DNA from: Verrucomicrobiales bacterium
GTDB taxonomy: Bacteria > Verrucomicrobiota > Verrucomicrobiae > Limisphaerales > UBA1100
DNA: 13,652 nt
Direction of reading: 5' to 3'
Assembly: GCA_002721895.1 (NCBI GenBank)
Contig: PBLV01000033.1
Span: 1-13,652 of the forward strand
The notes under the pieces were generated by a model. That model saw only the letters and a program-made list of their open reading frames with translations, had not been told where the DNA came from and made no database searches. This document shows positions 7,245 to 13,609 of the stretch, piece after piece (within the stretch, counting starts at the first letter, position 1; every line of letters begins with the position of its first letter). Position numbers and translations under genes: made by a program.

Positions 7245-7397
7245 GTCGACGGTCGCACGGAGTCGGGCCAAAATCGAGACGCCCATGAAGGCTACTCACG
7301 GACAGTACGACTCGTTCGGTTGCACGAAGGGACCATCAGTGGCGCGAGAATCTCATGCCTGTTCGATGGGCATCAAGCAAACCTTGTACCCAAATTC

Positions 7398-8816
7398 ATG
7401 AAGGACACACACGAGCCAAATTTTCGCGAAAACGTCGACTTAATGTTCGACCGCGCGGCTGCAACCCTTGATCTGCCCCTCGGCTTGGCTGAGCAGATTC
7501 GAACCTGCAACGCGGTTTACCAAGTGAAGTTTGGAGTAGAAATTCGAGAGGGTTATCAGGTTTTTACGGGATGGCGCGCGGTGCACAGTGAGCATCGTTT
7601 GCCGGTGAAGGGAGGAATTCGGTATGCCAGTTTTGCCAATCAGGATGAGGTGGAGGCGCTCGCAGCGCTGATGACCTACAAGTGCTCGATTGTTGATGTG
7701 CCTTTCGGTGGTTCAAAAGGTGCTCTGTGCATTCGCCCAAAAGATTACACGGAGGATGAGTTGGAACACATTACCCGCCGATTCACCGAGGAACTTGCCA
7801 AGCGGGGTTTCATAAACCCGGGATTGAATGTGCCTGCACCGGATATGGGGACGGGTGAACGTGAGATGGCCTGGATGGTCGACCAGTATCAGCAGTTATA
7901 TCCCAACGACATTAATGGGTTTGGCTGTGTCACGGGTAAGCCGGTGAACATGGGGGGTATTCATGGGCGTACTGAGGCGACTGGCCGGGGGGTGCAATAT
8001 GGTCTTCGGGAATTTTTCAGGCATGGTGAGGATGTTAAACGTGCCGGACTGGAGGGTGGCTTGGAAGGCAAAAGGATCGTGGTCCAAGGGCTAGGCAACG
8101 TCGGCTATCATGCGGCAAAGTTCCTTGCCGAAGAGGATGGGGTGAAGATTACAGCCATCTTGGAGCGCGATGGGGCAATTGTGAACGAGGAGGGATTTGA
8201 CATTGAGGTTGTGCATCAACACAAGCGGCAAACAGGAGGCGTCAAGGGGGCGCCGGGGGCACAGGCATTCGAGGAGAACGGGGCGGCAATGTTGGAGATG
8301 GATTGTGACGTGCTGCTTCCCGCAGCCATGGAGGGCCAGATTACCAGAAAGAATGCCGAGCGTATTCAGGCTCGTGTCATTGCTGAGGCTGCCAATGGGC
8401 CTGTGACATACTCGGCGGATCAGGTTTTAAGGCAAAAAGGGGTTGCCGTAATTCCCGATGCATATCTCAATGCAGGAGGAGTGACCGTCTCTTATTTCGA
8501 GTGGATTAAAAACCTGTCTCATATTCGTTTTGGTCGAATGGAACGACGCTATGAGGAGGCAAAGGGTAATGCTTTGATCGATGCCATCGAGGAGGCAACA
8601 GGGAAGACAATTTCCGATTCCATCAAGAAGCGCTTGGTGCAGGGGGCGGATGAATTGGATCTGGTCCGCTCAGGACTCGATGACACGATGCGTTCAGCTT
8701 ACAATCAAATCCGTGATGTGTACTTGGCGCGCGAAGAGGTGGAGGATTTGCGCACGGCTTCATTTGTGGTTGCCATTGAGAAAATCGCAGCATGCTATCA
8801 AAGCATGGAACTTTAA
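7398..8816 (+). CDS. gdhA: Glutamate dehydrogenase (Glu/Leu/Phe/Val dehydrogenase family), probably NAD-dependent
   Basis: The 472-residue enzyme interconverts glutamate and 2-oxoglutarate plus ammonia in the cytoplasm. The N-terminal catalytic domain shows LPVKGGIRYA (Lys71), ALMTYKCSIVDVPFGGSKGAL (Lys95 and Lys107) and the conserved VPAPDMGTG (Asp149), giving the three active-site lysines and aspartate of the family. The Rossmann domain shows GKRIVVQGLGNVGYHAA (225-240; GLGNVG at 231-236). At the end of the next strand, AILERDG carries Glu256 where NAD-preferring relatives have Asp, so NAD is favoured by inference. NAGGVTVSYFEW (358-369) is also typical. Length is a little above the usual 410-450, with extra sequence mainly at the C-terminus. 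The frame stays open back to a GTG at 7194, but that would overlap the divergent TPR gene and adds no family sequence, so I chose the ATG at 7398. It has no clear Shine-Dalgarno and a 185-nt gap upstream. Confidence 0.93.
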   Translation: MKDTHEPNFRENVDLMFDRAAATLDLPLGLAEQIRTCNAVYQVKFGVEIREGYQVFTGWRAVHSEHRLPVKGGIRYASFANQDEVEALAALMTYKCSIVDVPFGGSKGALCIRPKDYTEDELEHITRRFTEELAKRGFINPGLNVPAPDMGTGEREMAWMVDQYQQLYPNDINGFGCVTGKPVNMGGIHGRTEATGRGVQYGLREFFRHGEDVKRAGLEGGLEGKRIVVQGLGNVGYHAAKFLAEEDGVKITAILERDGAIVNEEGFDIEVVHQHKRQTGGVKGAPGAQAFEENGAAMLEMDCDVLLPAAMEGQITRKNAERIQARVIAEAANGPVTYSADQVLRQKGVAVIPDAYLNAGGVTVSYFEWIKNLSHIRFGRMERRYEEAKGNALIDAIEEATGKTISDSIKKRLVQGADELDLVRSGLDDTMRSAYNQIRDVYLAREEVEDLRTASFVVAIEKIAACYQSMEL

Positions 8817-8818
8817 TC

Positions 8819-9067
8819 TTAATTTATACCTTCAGATCTCTTCAAGGAGAACGTGGGCTGGCCACCGGCTGCATTTGCCTCAAACCTCCTGCGGGCAGAC
8901 AAGACACATTTCTCAATGTGATCAAATATCTCGGCCACTTCTTCGGGCTGGTAGGCATAATTTGTCTTGTTTGACAGGTTGCCGATCAGGATGAGTTGTT
9001 TGGCAAGCTTGTTGACCCGTTTCTCTGCAAGGCGGAGAAATTTTTGTCTGTTTTTACTCGGCTTCAT
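8819..9067 (-). CDS. Small helical protein B, paralog of its upstream neighbour; function unknown
   Basis: The 82-residue product begins MKPSKNRQKFLRLAEKRVNK. It has a basic first helix, then ILIGNLSNKTNYAY, then a second helix PEEVAEIFDHIEKCVLSARRRF and a polar tail. Residues 6-63 align without gaps to the product of the upstream gene, with 18 identities in 58 positions by hand count (about 31%), including the shared IF-x-x-I-x-x-CV-x-SA core. From memory, short proteins with 'RVxKA...IGNLSN..NY.Y...DV..IF' occur as unannotated genes in many bacteria, but I know of no assigned function. The frame runs further upstream to 9175, but the ATG at 9067 fits the paralog's length and overlaps the upstream gene by 14 nt, as in coupled translation. 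The stop is 2 nt from that of glutamate dehydrogenase, which converges on it. Confidence 0.65.
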   Translation of the reverse strand: MKPSKNRQKFLRLAEKRVNKLAKQLILIGNLSNKTNYAYQPEEVAEIFDHIEKCVLSARRRFEANAAGGQPTFSLKRSEGIN

Positions 9068-9308
9068 TGCTTGTTGGGTAATCTTTCGGTTCTGGCAGAA
9101 GATGTGCCTTGGCGGAGTTAACGCAATTATCAATGTACTCGAAAATCCGTTGGATATCTTCCTGACGGCAATCACAGTTCTGTCTAACTGAAAGTTCTAT
9201 TATCTTTTCCAGATTTCTAGAAATTCTGTCAGCTTTTTTTACTGCTCGGCGCACGAATCGGGTGCGCTCTTGGGTAGATTGGCCGGAAACTATATCAAAT
9301 GTGTTCAT
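9054..9308 (-). CDS. Small helical protein A, first gene of a paralogous pair; function unknown
   Basis: The 84-residue product starts MNTFDIVSGQSTQERTRFVR. A strongly basic helix (RFVRRAVKKADRISRNLEKI) is followed by a Cys-containing turn, QNCDCRQED, and a second helix, IQRIFEYIDNCVNSAKAHL, then an acidic tail. There is no signal peptide or membrane segment. It is a diverged copy of the following gene. The turn has two extra cysteines (CxC) that the paralog lacks, while the Cys before VxSA is shared. I prefer the ATG at 9308. An in-frame ATG at 9329 would lie inside the promoter described below. With the 9308 start, little leader remains after the predicted transcription start, so the mRNA may be nearly leaderless. 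Base composition is much more AT-rich than in flanking genes. A DNA- or RNA-binding role is possible from the basic helix, but this is conjecture. Confidence 0.6.
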   Translation of the reverse strand: MNTFDIVSGQSTQERTRFVRRAVKKADRISRNLEKIIELSVRQNCDCRQEDIQRIFEYIDNCVNSAKAHLLPEPKDYPTSNEAE

Positions 9309-9320
9309 ATGCACAAACAC

Positions 9321-9349
9321 ACAGTACATACATAATATGTACTTGTCAA
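9321..9349 (-). promoter_or_regulatory. Candidate sigma-70 promoter for the small paralog pair
   Basis: On the minus strand a perfect -35, TTGACA (9344-9349), is followed by a 17-bp spacer and TACTGT (9321-9326), a 3/6 match to the -10 consensus. Transcription would start about 5 nt before the ATG at 9308. The strong -35 with a poor -10 is what an activator- or repressor-controlled promoter can look like. Other AT-rich hexamers nearby are at worse spacing. Confidence 0.5.
9323..9343. repeat. Perfect 8-bp inverted repeat filling the promoter spacer: candidate operator
   Basis: AGTACATA (9323-9330) and TATGTACT (9336-9343) are perfect reverse complements separated by CATAA. The 21-bp dyad abuts the -35 hexamer and overlaps four bases of the -10 hexamer, so a dimeric regulator bound here would cover the promoter. 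It is AT-rich and lacks a following T-run in a useful position, so it is a poor candidate for a terminator of the upstream propeller gene. Confidence 0.6.
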
Positions 9350-9366
9350 AAGTATATATAAATTAT

Positions 9367-10584
9367 TTACTGGAAGCGCCAGAGATGTCCGGTGGTGCGG
9401 ATGAACAGCGCGCCGTCCGCCACAGCAGGTGAAGCGAGCGATCGTTCGCCCAGGCTTTTCTTGGAGAGCACTTTGAATTCCTTTCCGGCGTCCACGACGT
9501 AGACCGTGCCGGCCTCGTTGACCACATAAAGCTTGCCGTTGGCAAGGATGGGCGAGGCGGAGCAGCCGCCGCCAAGGCGCTCGCTCCAGTGCACTTCGCC
9601 GCTCTTGGCATCCACGCAACTGGCAATTCCGCCGTCGGAAACCATGAACAGTTCGTTGCCGGTGAGCACCATGCTGGGTGTGTGTGGCGCGCCTTTGGGG
9701 AGGACCCACTTCACGTGCGTTTCGGTTACATCGCCCTTGCCGCCAAGTTGCACAGCCATGGCGTTGGCGCGGTCGAATCCAGTGCTGAAGAACACCATGC
9801 CGTGGCCGACGACGGGTCGCGGAACAACCGAGTAGCCGTCGTAATTTACACGCCAGATTTCTTTTCCATTGGCCGGATCATAGGCGCCGATCATGTCACT
9901 GCCTGGCAGGAGTACCTGCGTGCCGGCGGCGGTTTTAAGGACGAGCGGCGTGCAAAAAGAAAATTTCTTTTTAGCATTCACGCTGCGGTTCACCTTCCAT
10001 GCTTGTTTGCCGTCCTTGGTGTTGAGGGCGATGACGAACGGATCACGGGCGCCATCGCAGCTGAAAATAAGTTTGCCATCAACGAGCGCCGGGGTGCCGC
10101 CATTGCCGTGGACGGGGGGGTATTTGATGGTGTCATTTTTCCAGGCCAACTTGCCGTCCAGAGTAAGCGCGGCCGTGCCCATGTGGCCGAAATGGACATA
10201 AACTTGTTTGCCATCCACGATTGGTGTGGGGCTTGCTTGGCTGTTTTTGCGGTGCATGCGCGGAGCTTTTTCGATTCCGAAAATCGGTGTGTTCCAAAGG
10301 AGCTTGCCGTCAGCGGCGTTCAGGCACAGGGCGTTGAGAGAAAGACCTTCGCCATTTTCAATGGCGCTGGTGAGGTAGATTTTGCCGCCGACAATCACTG
10401 GCGAACTCCAGCCGCTGCCGGGGACGGGGGCTTTCCATTTCAGGTGAGGGCTGTCGGCGCTGATGTCGACCGGCAGTTTGGCGTCCGCATGCCCTTGGGC
10501 GCCGGGCCCGCGGAATTGCGGCCAATCTCCGGCCTGCAAAGTGGTGGCGAGGGCGAGGGCACCGGTCGCGAAAGCATTCTTCAT
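9367..10584 (-). CDS. Secreted PQQ-like beta-propeller repeat protein
   Basis: The 405-residue protein starts MKNAFATGALALATTLQA, a short signal peptide, and the mature part opens GDWPQFRGPGAQGHADAKLP, a hallmark opening of exported PQQ-like propeller proteins of Planctomycetota and Verrucomicrobiota. Blade signatures recur: DGKLLWNTP, DGKLAWKND, DGKQAWKVN, NGKEIWRVN, SGEVHWSER, each followed by a strand and an SSPVIVGG or ASPTPIVDGK-type turn. The family is named for quinoprotein dehydrogenases, but these stand-alone propellers lack the catalytic residues I would expect and probably do not bind PQQ. A periplasmic binding or scaffold role is usual. The frame extends upstream to 10923, but that part lies antisense to the kinase, so the ATG at 10584 with its signal peptide is the start. 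It is divergent from the kinase, with 94 nt between starts and no strong promoter visible. Confidence 0.87.
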   Translation of the reverse strand: MKNAFATGALALATTLQAGDWPQFRGPGAQGHADAKLPVDISADSPHLKWKAPVPGSGWSSPVIVGGKIYLTSAIENGEGLSLNALCLNAADGKLLWNTPIFGIEKAPRMHRKNSQASPTPIVDGKQVYVHFGHMGTAALTLDGKLAWKNDTIKYPPVHGNGGTPALVDGKLIFSCDGARDPFVIALNTKDGKQAWKVNRSVNAKKKFSFCTPLVLKTAAGTQVLLPGSDMIGAYDPANGKEIWRVNYDGYSVVPRPVVGHGMVFFSTGFDRANAMAVQLGGKGDVTETHVKWVLPKGAPHTPSMVLTGNELFMVSDGGIASCVDAKSGEVHWSERLGGGCSASPILANGKLYVVNEAGTVYVVDAGKEFKVLSKKSLGERSLASPAVADGALFIRTTGHLWRFQ

Positions 10585-10678
10585 GGGCGGAGTGTGGGCG
10601 GGCGGGCAGGGAGCGTCAAGTCGGGCGCCGCCAAAAAAGATTGTTTTTGTGGGCGGTTTTTCACAACCTGCGCGGCCT

Positions 10679-11779
10679 ATGGCCGTTCTTGAGATCAAGC
10701 CCGCCGACCAGTGCCGGTACGACATGATTGCGCTGGGGGAAATCATGCTGCGCCTCGATCCCGGCGATGGTCGCGTGCGCACGGCCCGGAATTTTGACGT
10801 GTGGGAAGGCGGCGGGGAATACAACGTGGCGCGCGGCTTGCGACGTTGTTTCGGGCTGAAGACGAGCGTGGTGACGGCGTTTGCCGATAATGAGGTTGGC
10901 CGGTTGGTGGAGGATTTCATCATGCAGGGTGGGGTGGATGTGGATTATATTCAGTGGCGCGACTATGACGGCATTGGGCGCACGGTGCGTAATGGCTTGA
11001 ATTTTACCGAGCGCGGGTTTGGCATTCGCGGGGCCAAGGGAGTGCCGGACCGTGGCAACACGGCCGCCAGCCAAATCAAGCAGGGCGACATCGACTGGGA
11101 AAAGATTTTCGGCGAGGAAGGCGTGCGCTGGTTTCATACCGGCGGCATTTATGCCGCGCTCAGCGACAGCACCCCGGAGGTGGTGATCGAAGCCGTGCAG
11201 GTGGCCAAGAAACACGGTACAATCGTTTCATATGATTTGAATTATCGTCAGAGCCTTTGGGACAGCATCGGTGGCCAAGCCAAGGCGCAGGAGGTGAACC
11301 GGGAGATTGCCAAGTACGTTGATGTGATGATTGGGAACGAAGAGGATTTCACAGCATGCCTGGGTTTTGAAGTGGAAGGTGTGGATGAAAACATTTCCAA
11401 CATAGAGATCGATGCTTTCAAAAATATGATCAATACCGCCGTGACTGCGTTTCCGAATTTCAAGGTGACGGCCACCACGCTGCGTGCGGTTAAGAGTGCC
11501 GCGGTCAATGACTGGGGCGCCATTTGCTGGGCGGGCGGTGAGTTTTACGAAGCCACCAATCGTCAGGAGCTGGAAATATTCGATCGCGTAGGCGGCGGCG
11601 ATAGTTTTGCCAGTGGATTAATCTACGGTTTTATTTCCACGGGCGATCCGCAGCAGGCGGTGGAGTATGGCGCGGCGCACGGCGCCTTGGCCATGACCAC
11701 GCCGGGCGATACCTCGATGGCCACCAAGGCGGAGGTGGAACGGCTGATGGGCGGCGGCGGGGCGCGGGTGCAGCGCTAG
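10679..11779 (+). CDS. PfkB-family sugar kinase, 2-keto-3-deoxygluconate kinase-like
   Basis: The 366-residue cytoplasmic kinase begins MAVLEIKPADQCRYDMIALG. The ribokinase fold is shown by GEIMLRLDPGDG (20-31), the EGGGEYNVARGL segment (43-54) that contacts sugar, and the signature DRVGGGDSFASG (302-313) with catalytic Asp308 and the anion hole. YDLNYRQSLW (185-194) and the spacing from it to the signature resemble 2-keto-3-deoxygluconate kinases, which make KDPG for Entner-Doudoroff-type sugar acid breakdown. Fructokinase or another PfkB substrate cannot be excluded. The signature has Val-Gly-Gly-Gly where many members have Thr-Gly-Ala-Gly, a tolerated variation. The frame is open back to 10463, antisense to the propeller gene; the ATG at 10679 is where family similarity begins. 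No Shine-Dalgarno is visible. The stop overlaps that of the convergent oxidoreductase. Confidence 0.85.
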   Translation: MAVLEIKPADQCRYDMIALGEIMLRLDPGDGRVRTARNFDVWEGGGEYNVARGLRRCFGLKTSVVTAFADNEVGRLVEDFIMQGGVDVDYIQWRDYDGIGRTVRNGLNFTERGFGIRGAKGVPDRGNTAASQIKQGDIDWEKIFGEEGVRWFHTGGIYAALSDSTPEVVIEAVQVAKKHGTIVSYDLNYRQSLWDSIGGQAKAQEVNREIAKYVDVMIGNEEDFTACLGFEVEGVDENISNIEIDAFKNMINTAVTAFPNFKVTATTLRAVKSAAVNDWGAICWAGGEFYEATNRQELEIFDRVGGGDSFASGLIYGFISTGDPQQAVEYGAAHGALAMTTPGDTSMATKAEVERLMGGGGARVQR

Positions 11780-12798
11780 AGCGCCACACGCTCGCCGGCT
11801 TCAATCGAGCGCTTGGCGGCTTCGCACAACTCTATGGAGGTTACTCCGTCCCGCGCGTTAACGATGCTGGGTGCGGTGCCGGTTTGAATGGATTCCACGA
11901 AATGGGCCACTTGGGCCGTATAGCCGTCGCCGGCATCCAGCTTGAGAGTTTCCGGCTCCTTGTCCGGTACAAACAGCTTCAGCGCGTCATCGTCTCGGGC
12001 GAGGTCGTAATCGACGGTGGCGTTTTCGAAATTCACGGTGTAGGCCATGTTAAAGCCAAACCCTTTCGCCATCGCCCAGCTTCCTTCAGCGGAAACCGCC
12101 GCGCCGCCTTCCACGGTGTATTGGGCCAGCACGTGATCGATCTCGCCGCTCACTTTGGGGTGGCCCTGCGCGTAAACATGTGTGGGGCGGCCGAAGCAGA
12201 ACGCGGCAAAATCGGCATCGTGAATATGCAAGTCCAGCAGGCCACCGCCGGATTTTTCGCCATCGAGAAAACTGTTTTGTCCCCAAGCCGGGGCTTCCGC
12301 CACGCGACGAAAGCGAGCGCTGAGCGGCGGGCCAAATCGGCCGTCATCGATGGCGTCCTTCACCCATTTCCATTCCGGCCAAAACCGCAGGCACATGGCG
12401 GGCATAAAAAAACCTTTGGCGGCTTGGGCCGCTTCAGCGATCTCTTGCGCCTGTTGGCTGGTGCGAGCCATGGGTTTTTCGCAAAGCACATGCTTGCCGC
12501 TGGCGAGCGCGGCGAGGGCTTGTTCGTAATGCAGGAACGTCGGCGTAGTAATATCGATCAGGTCGATGCTGTCATCGGCCAGCAAGTCATCCAGGTTGCG
12601 GTAGGCAGCAACGCCGGTCATGCCCAGCTTCACGGGCTCGTCGCTGCCCACGTTGCCGTGCACATCGGAGAAATCGCCGTCCAGATTGCGCCCGCTGGGA
12701 TTGCAAAGGGCGCCAATTTCAATGCCGTCCACGGCTAGGTAAGCGCGCAGATGGGCTACAGCCATGAAGCCCGTGCCGACTATGCCAACTCTAATCAT
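11776..12798 (-). CDS. Gfo/Idh/MocA-family NAD(P)-dependent oxidoreductase
   Basis: The 340-residue protein has an N-terminal Rossmann fold starting MIRVGIVGTGFMAVAHLRAY (GxGxxA-type nucleotide loop). It carries the family's HVLCEKPMA motif (103-111; Lys108) and a C-terminal domain with GGGLLDLHIHDADF (184-197), in which Asp189, His193 and Asp194 fit the usual catalytic D-x-x-x-H-D pattern. Members oxidise or reduce sugars, inositols and related polyols or nucleotide sugars; the substrate is not predictable here. The ATG at 12798 overlaps the end of the upstream glycosyltransferase by 8 nt, reading ATGATTAG, so translation is probably coupled. This suggests, but does not prove, that its substrate is a sugar linked to polyprenol-glycan metabolism. 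The in-frame extension to 12882 is antisense-like sequence within the glycosyltransferase and was rejected. Confidence 0.9.
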   Translation of the reverse strand: MIRVGIVGTGFMAVAHLRAYLAVDGIEIGALCNPSGRNLDGDFSDVHGNVGSDEPVKLGMTGVAAYRNLDDLLADDSIDLIDITTPTFLHYEQALAALASGKHVLCEKPMARTSQQAQEIAEAAQAAKGFFMPAMCLRFWPEWKWVKDAIDDGRFGPPLSARFRRVAEAPAWGQNSFLDGEKSGGGLLDLHIHDADFAAFCFGRPTHVYAQGHPKVSGEIDHVLAQYTVEGGAAVSAEGSWAMAKGFGFNMAYTVNFENATVDYDLARDDDALKLFVPDKEPETLKLDAGDGYTAQVAHFVESIQTGTAPSIVNARDGVTSIELCEAAKRSIEAGERVAL

Positions 12799-13609
12799 CG
12801 TTTGATTTTCTTTTCTTGGGCCACCGCCGCAATCCGTGTTGAAACCAGAGGCGCCACACCATCCAGATCGCTTCCCAGACAATGTTGCCGGACATCTTGG
12901 ACTGGCCTTCGGCGCGTTCGGAAAAAACGATCGGCACCTCAGCCACGCGCAGGCCCTGCCGCCAAATCTTGTGGGTCAGCTCAATTTGAAAGCTGTAACC
13001 GTTGGAGCGCACATGGTCGAGATCGACCGCTTCCAGTGCGGTCCGGCGAAAGCATTTATAGCCGCCGGTGGGATCGCTGATTGGCATGCCGGTGATCCAC
13101 TGTACATATTTTGCCGCCCCGAGGCTGAGGATGAGCCGGGTGAGCGGCCAATTGATCACGCGGATGCCGCCCTTGTACCGTGTCCCGAGCACGAGATCAG
13201 CCCCCTCTGCAGCTTTCAGAAAGCGTGGGATATCCTCGGGGTCATGCGAAAAATCGCCGTCCATCTCGAAGACAAACTCGTACTCCCGTTCCAGCGCCCA
13301 AGCAAAGCCTGCGCAATAGGCCCGGCCGAGGCCGTTCTTTTCCTGACGGTGTAGTACGTGCACATAGGGGTGTTGTTCGGCGAGTTCATCAGCCAGATCG
13401 CCGGTGCCATCGGGGGAATTGTCGTCCACCACCAGCATGTCCACCGATATCTTTCCGAGTGCCTCCACAATTCCGGGCAGGTTGTCCCGTTCGTTGTACG
13501 TGGGCACTATGATCAGAGCTTTGTGCGCGGTGTTCGACAAGTTGGGGCAGAGTATCGCGCGGGGCGGGCGGTTCAAGGCTAGGTTGGTAACAGCGACCGC
13601 AACGGGCAT
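12791..13609 (-). CDS. GT2 polyprenol-phosphate mannose synthase-like glycosyltransferase (Dpm1 type)
   Basis: The 272-residue GT-A enzyme transfers a sugar, typically mannose from GDP-mannose, to a polyprenyl phosphate on the cytoplasmic face. Motifs in order are ALIIVPTYNERDNL (31-44), VVDDNSPDGTG (60-70), EMDGDFSHDPEDIP (115-128; Asp117 and Asp119 bind metal), LGTRYKGG (141-148), SDPTGGYKCFRR (178-189), RSNGYSFQIEL (201-211) and VPIVFSERAEGQSKM (225-239). There is no C-terminal membrane domain, and the protein ends basic (KKRKSNDD), as in soluble or peripheral Dpm1-only forms. The start is uncertain. The ATG at 13609 adds about 29 residues not seen in the family and overlaps the upstream gene's end by 31 nt, while a TTG at 13540 gives a more typical length; neither has a Shine-Dalgarno. 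It is followed directly by the oxidoreductase with an 8-nt overlap. Glucose or another sugar donor is possible. Confidence 0.88.
   Translation of the reverse strand: MPVAVAVTNLALNRPPRAILCPNLSNTAHKALIIVPTYNERDNLPGIVEALGKISVDMLVVDDNSPDGTGDLADELAEQHPYVHVLHRQEKNGLGRAYCAGFAWALEREYEFVFEMDGDFSHDPEDIPRFLKAAEGADLVLGTRYKGGIRVINWPLTRLILSLGAAKYVQWITGMPISDPTGGYKCFRRTALEAVDLDHVRSNGYSFQIELTHKIWRQGLRVAEVPIVFSERAEGQSKMSGNIVWEAIWMVWRLWFQHGLRRWPKKRKSNDD

Noticed and set aside
7194..7397. 68-codon N-terminal extension of glutamate dehydrogenase from a GTG
   Set aside because: It overlaps the start of the divergent TPR gene, has no family similarity, and the usual N-terminal helix begins after the ATG at 7398.
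9068..9175. Longer start for small protein B
   Set aside because: The extra 36 residues lie within the upstream gene in another frame and are absent from the aligned paralog.
10647..10666. TTGTG/CACAA inverted repeat between the propeller and kinase genes
   Set aside because: The arms are only 5 bp with a 10-bp gap in a region rich in T and A runs; no promoter hexamers are aligned with it. It is too weak to call an operator.
9589..10692. 367-residue plus-strand open frame
   Set aside because: It lies antisense to the propeller gene in high-GC DNA, where long shadow frames are common. The minus strand has a signal peptide and clear propeller repeats; this frame has no recognisable domain.
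10585..10923. N-terminal extension of the propeller protein
   Set aside because: It is antisense to the kinase start and would bury the signal peptide in mid-protein.
11884..12738. 284-residue plus-strand open frame
   Set aside because: It is antisense to the Gfo/Idh/MocA gene, whose motifs are unambiguous; His/Gly/Val-rich shadow composition.
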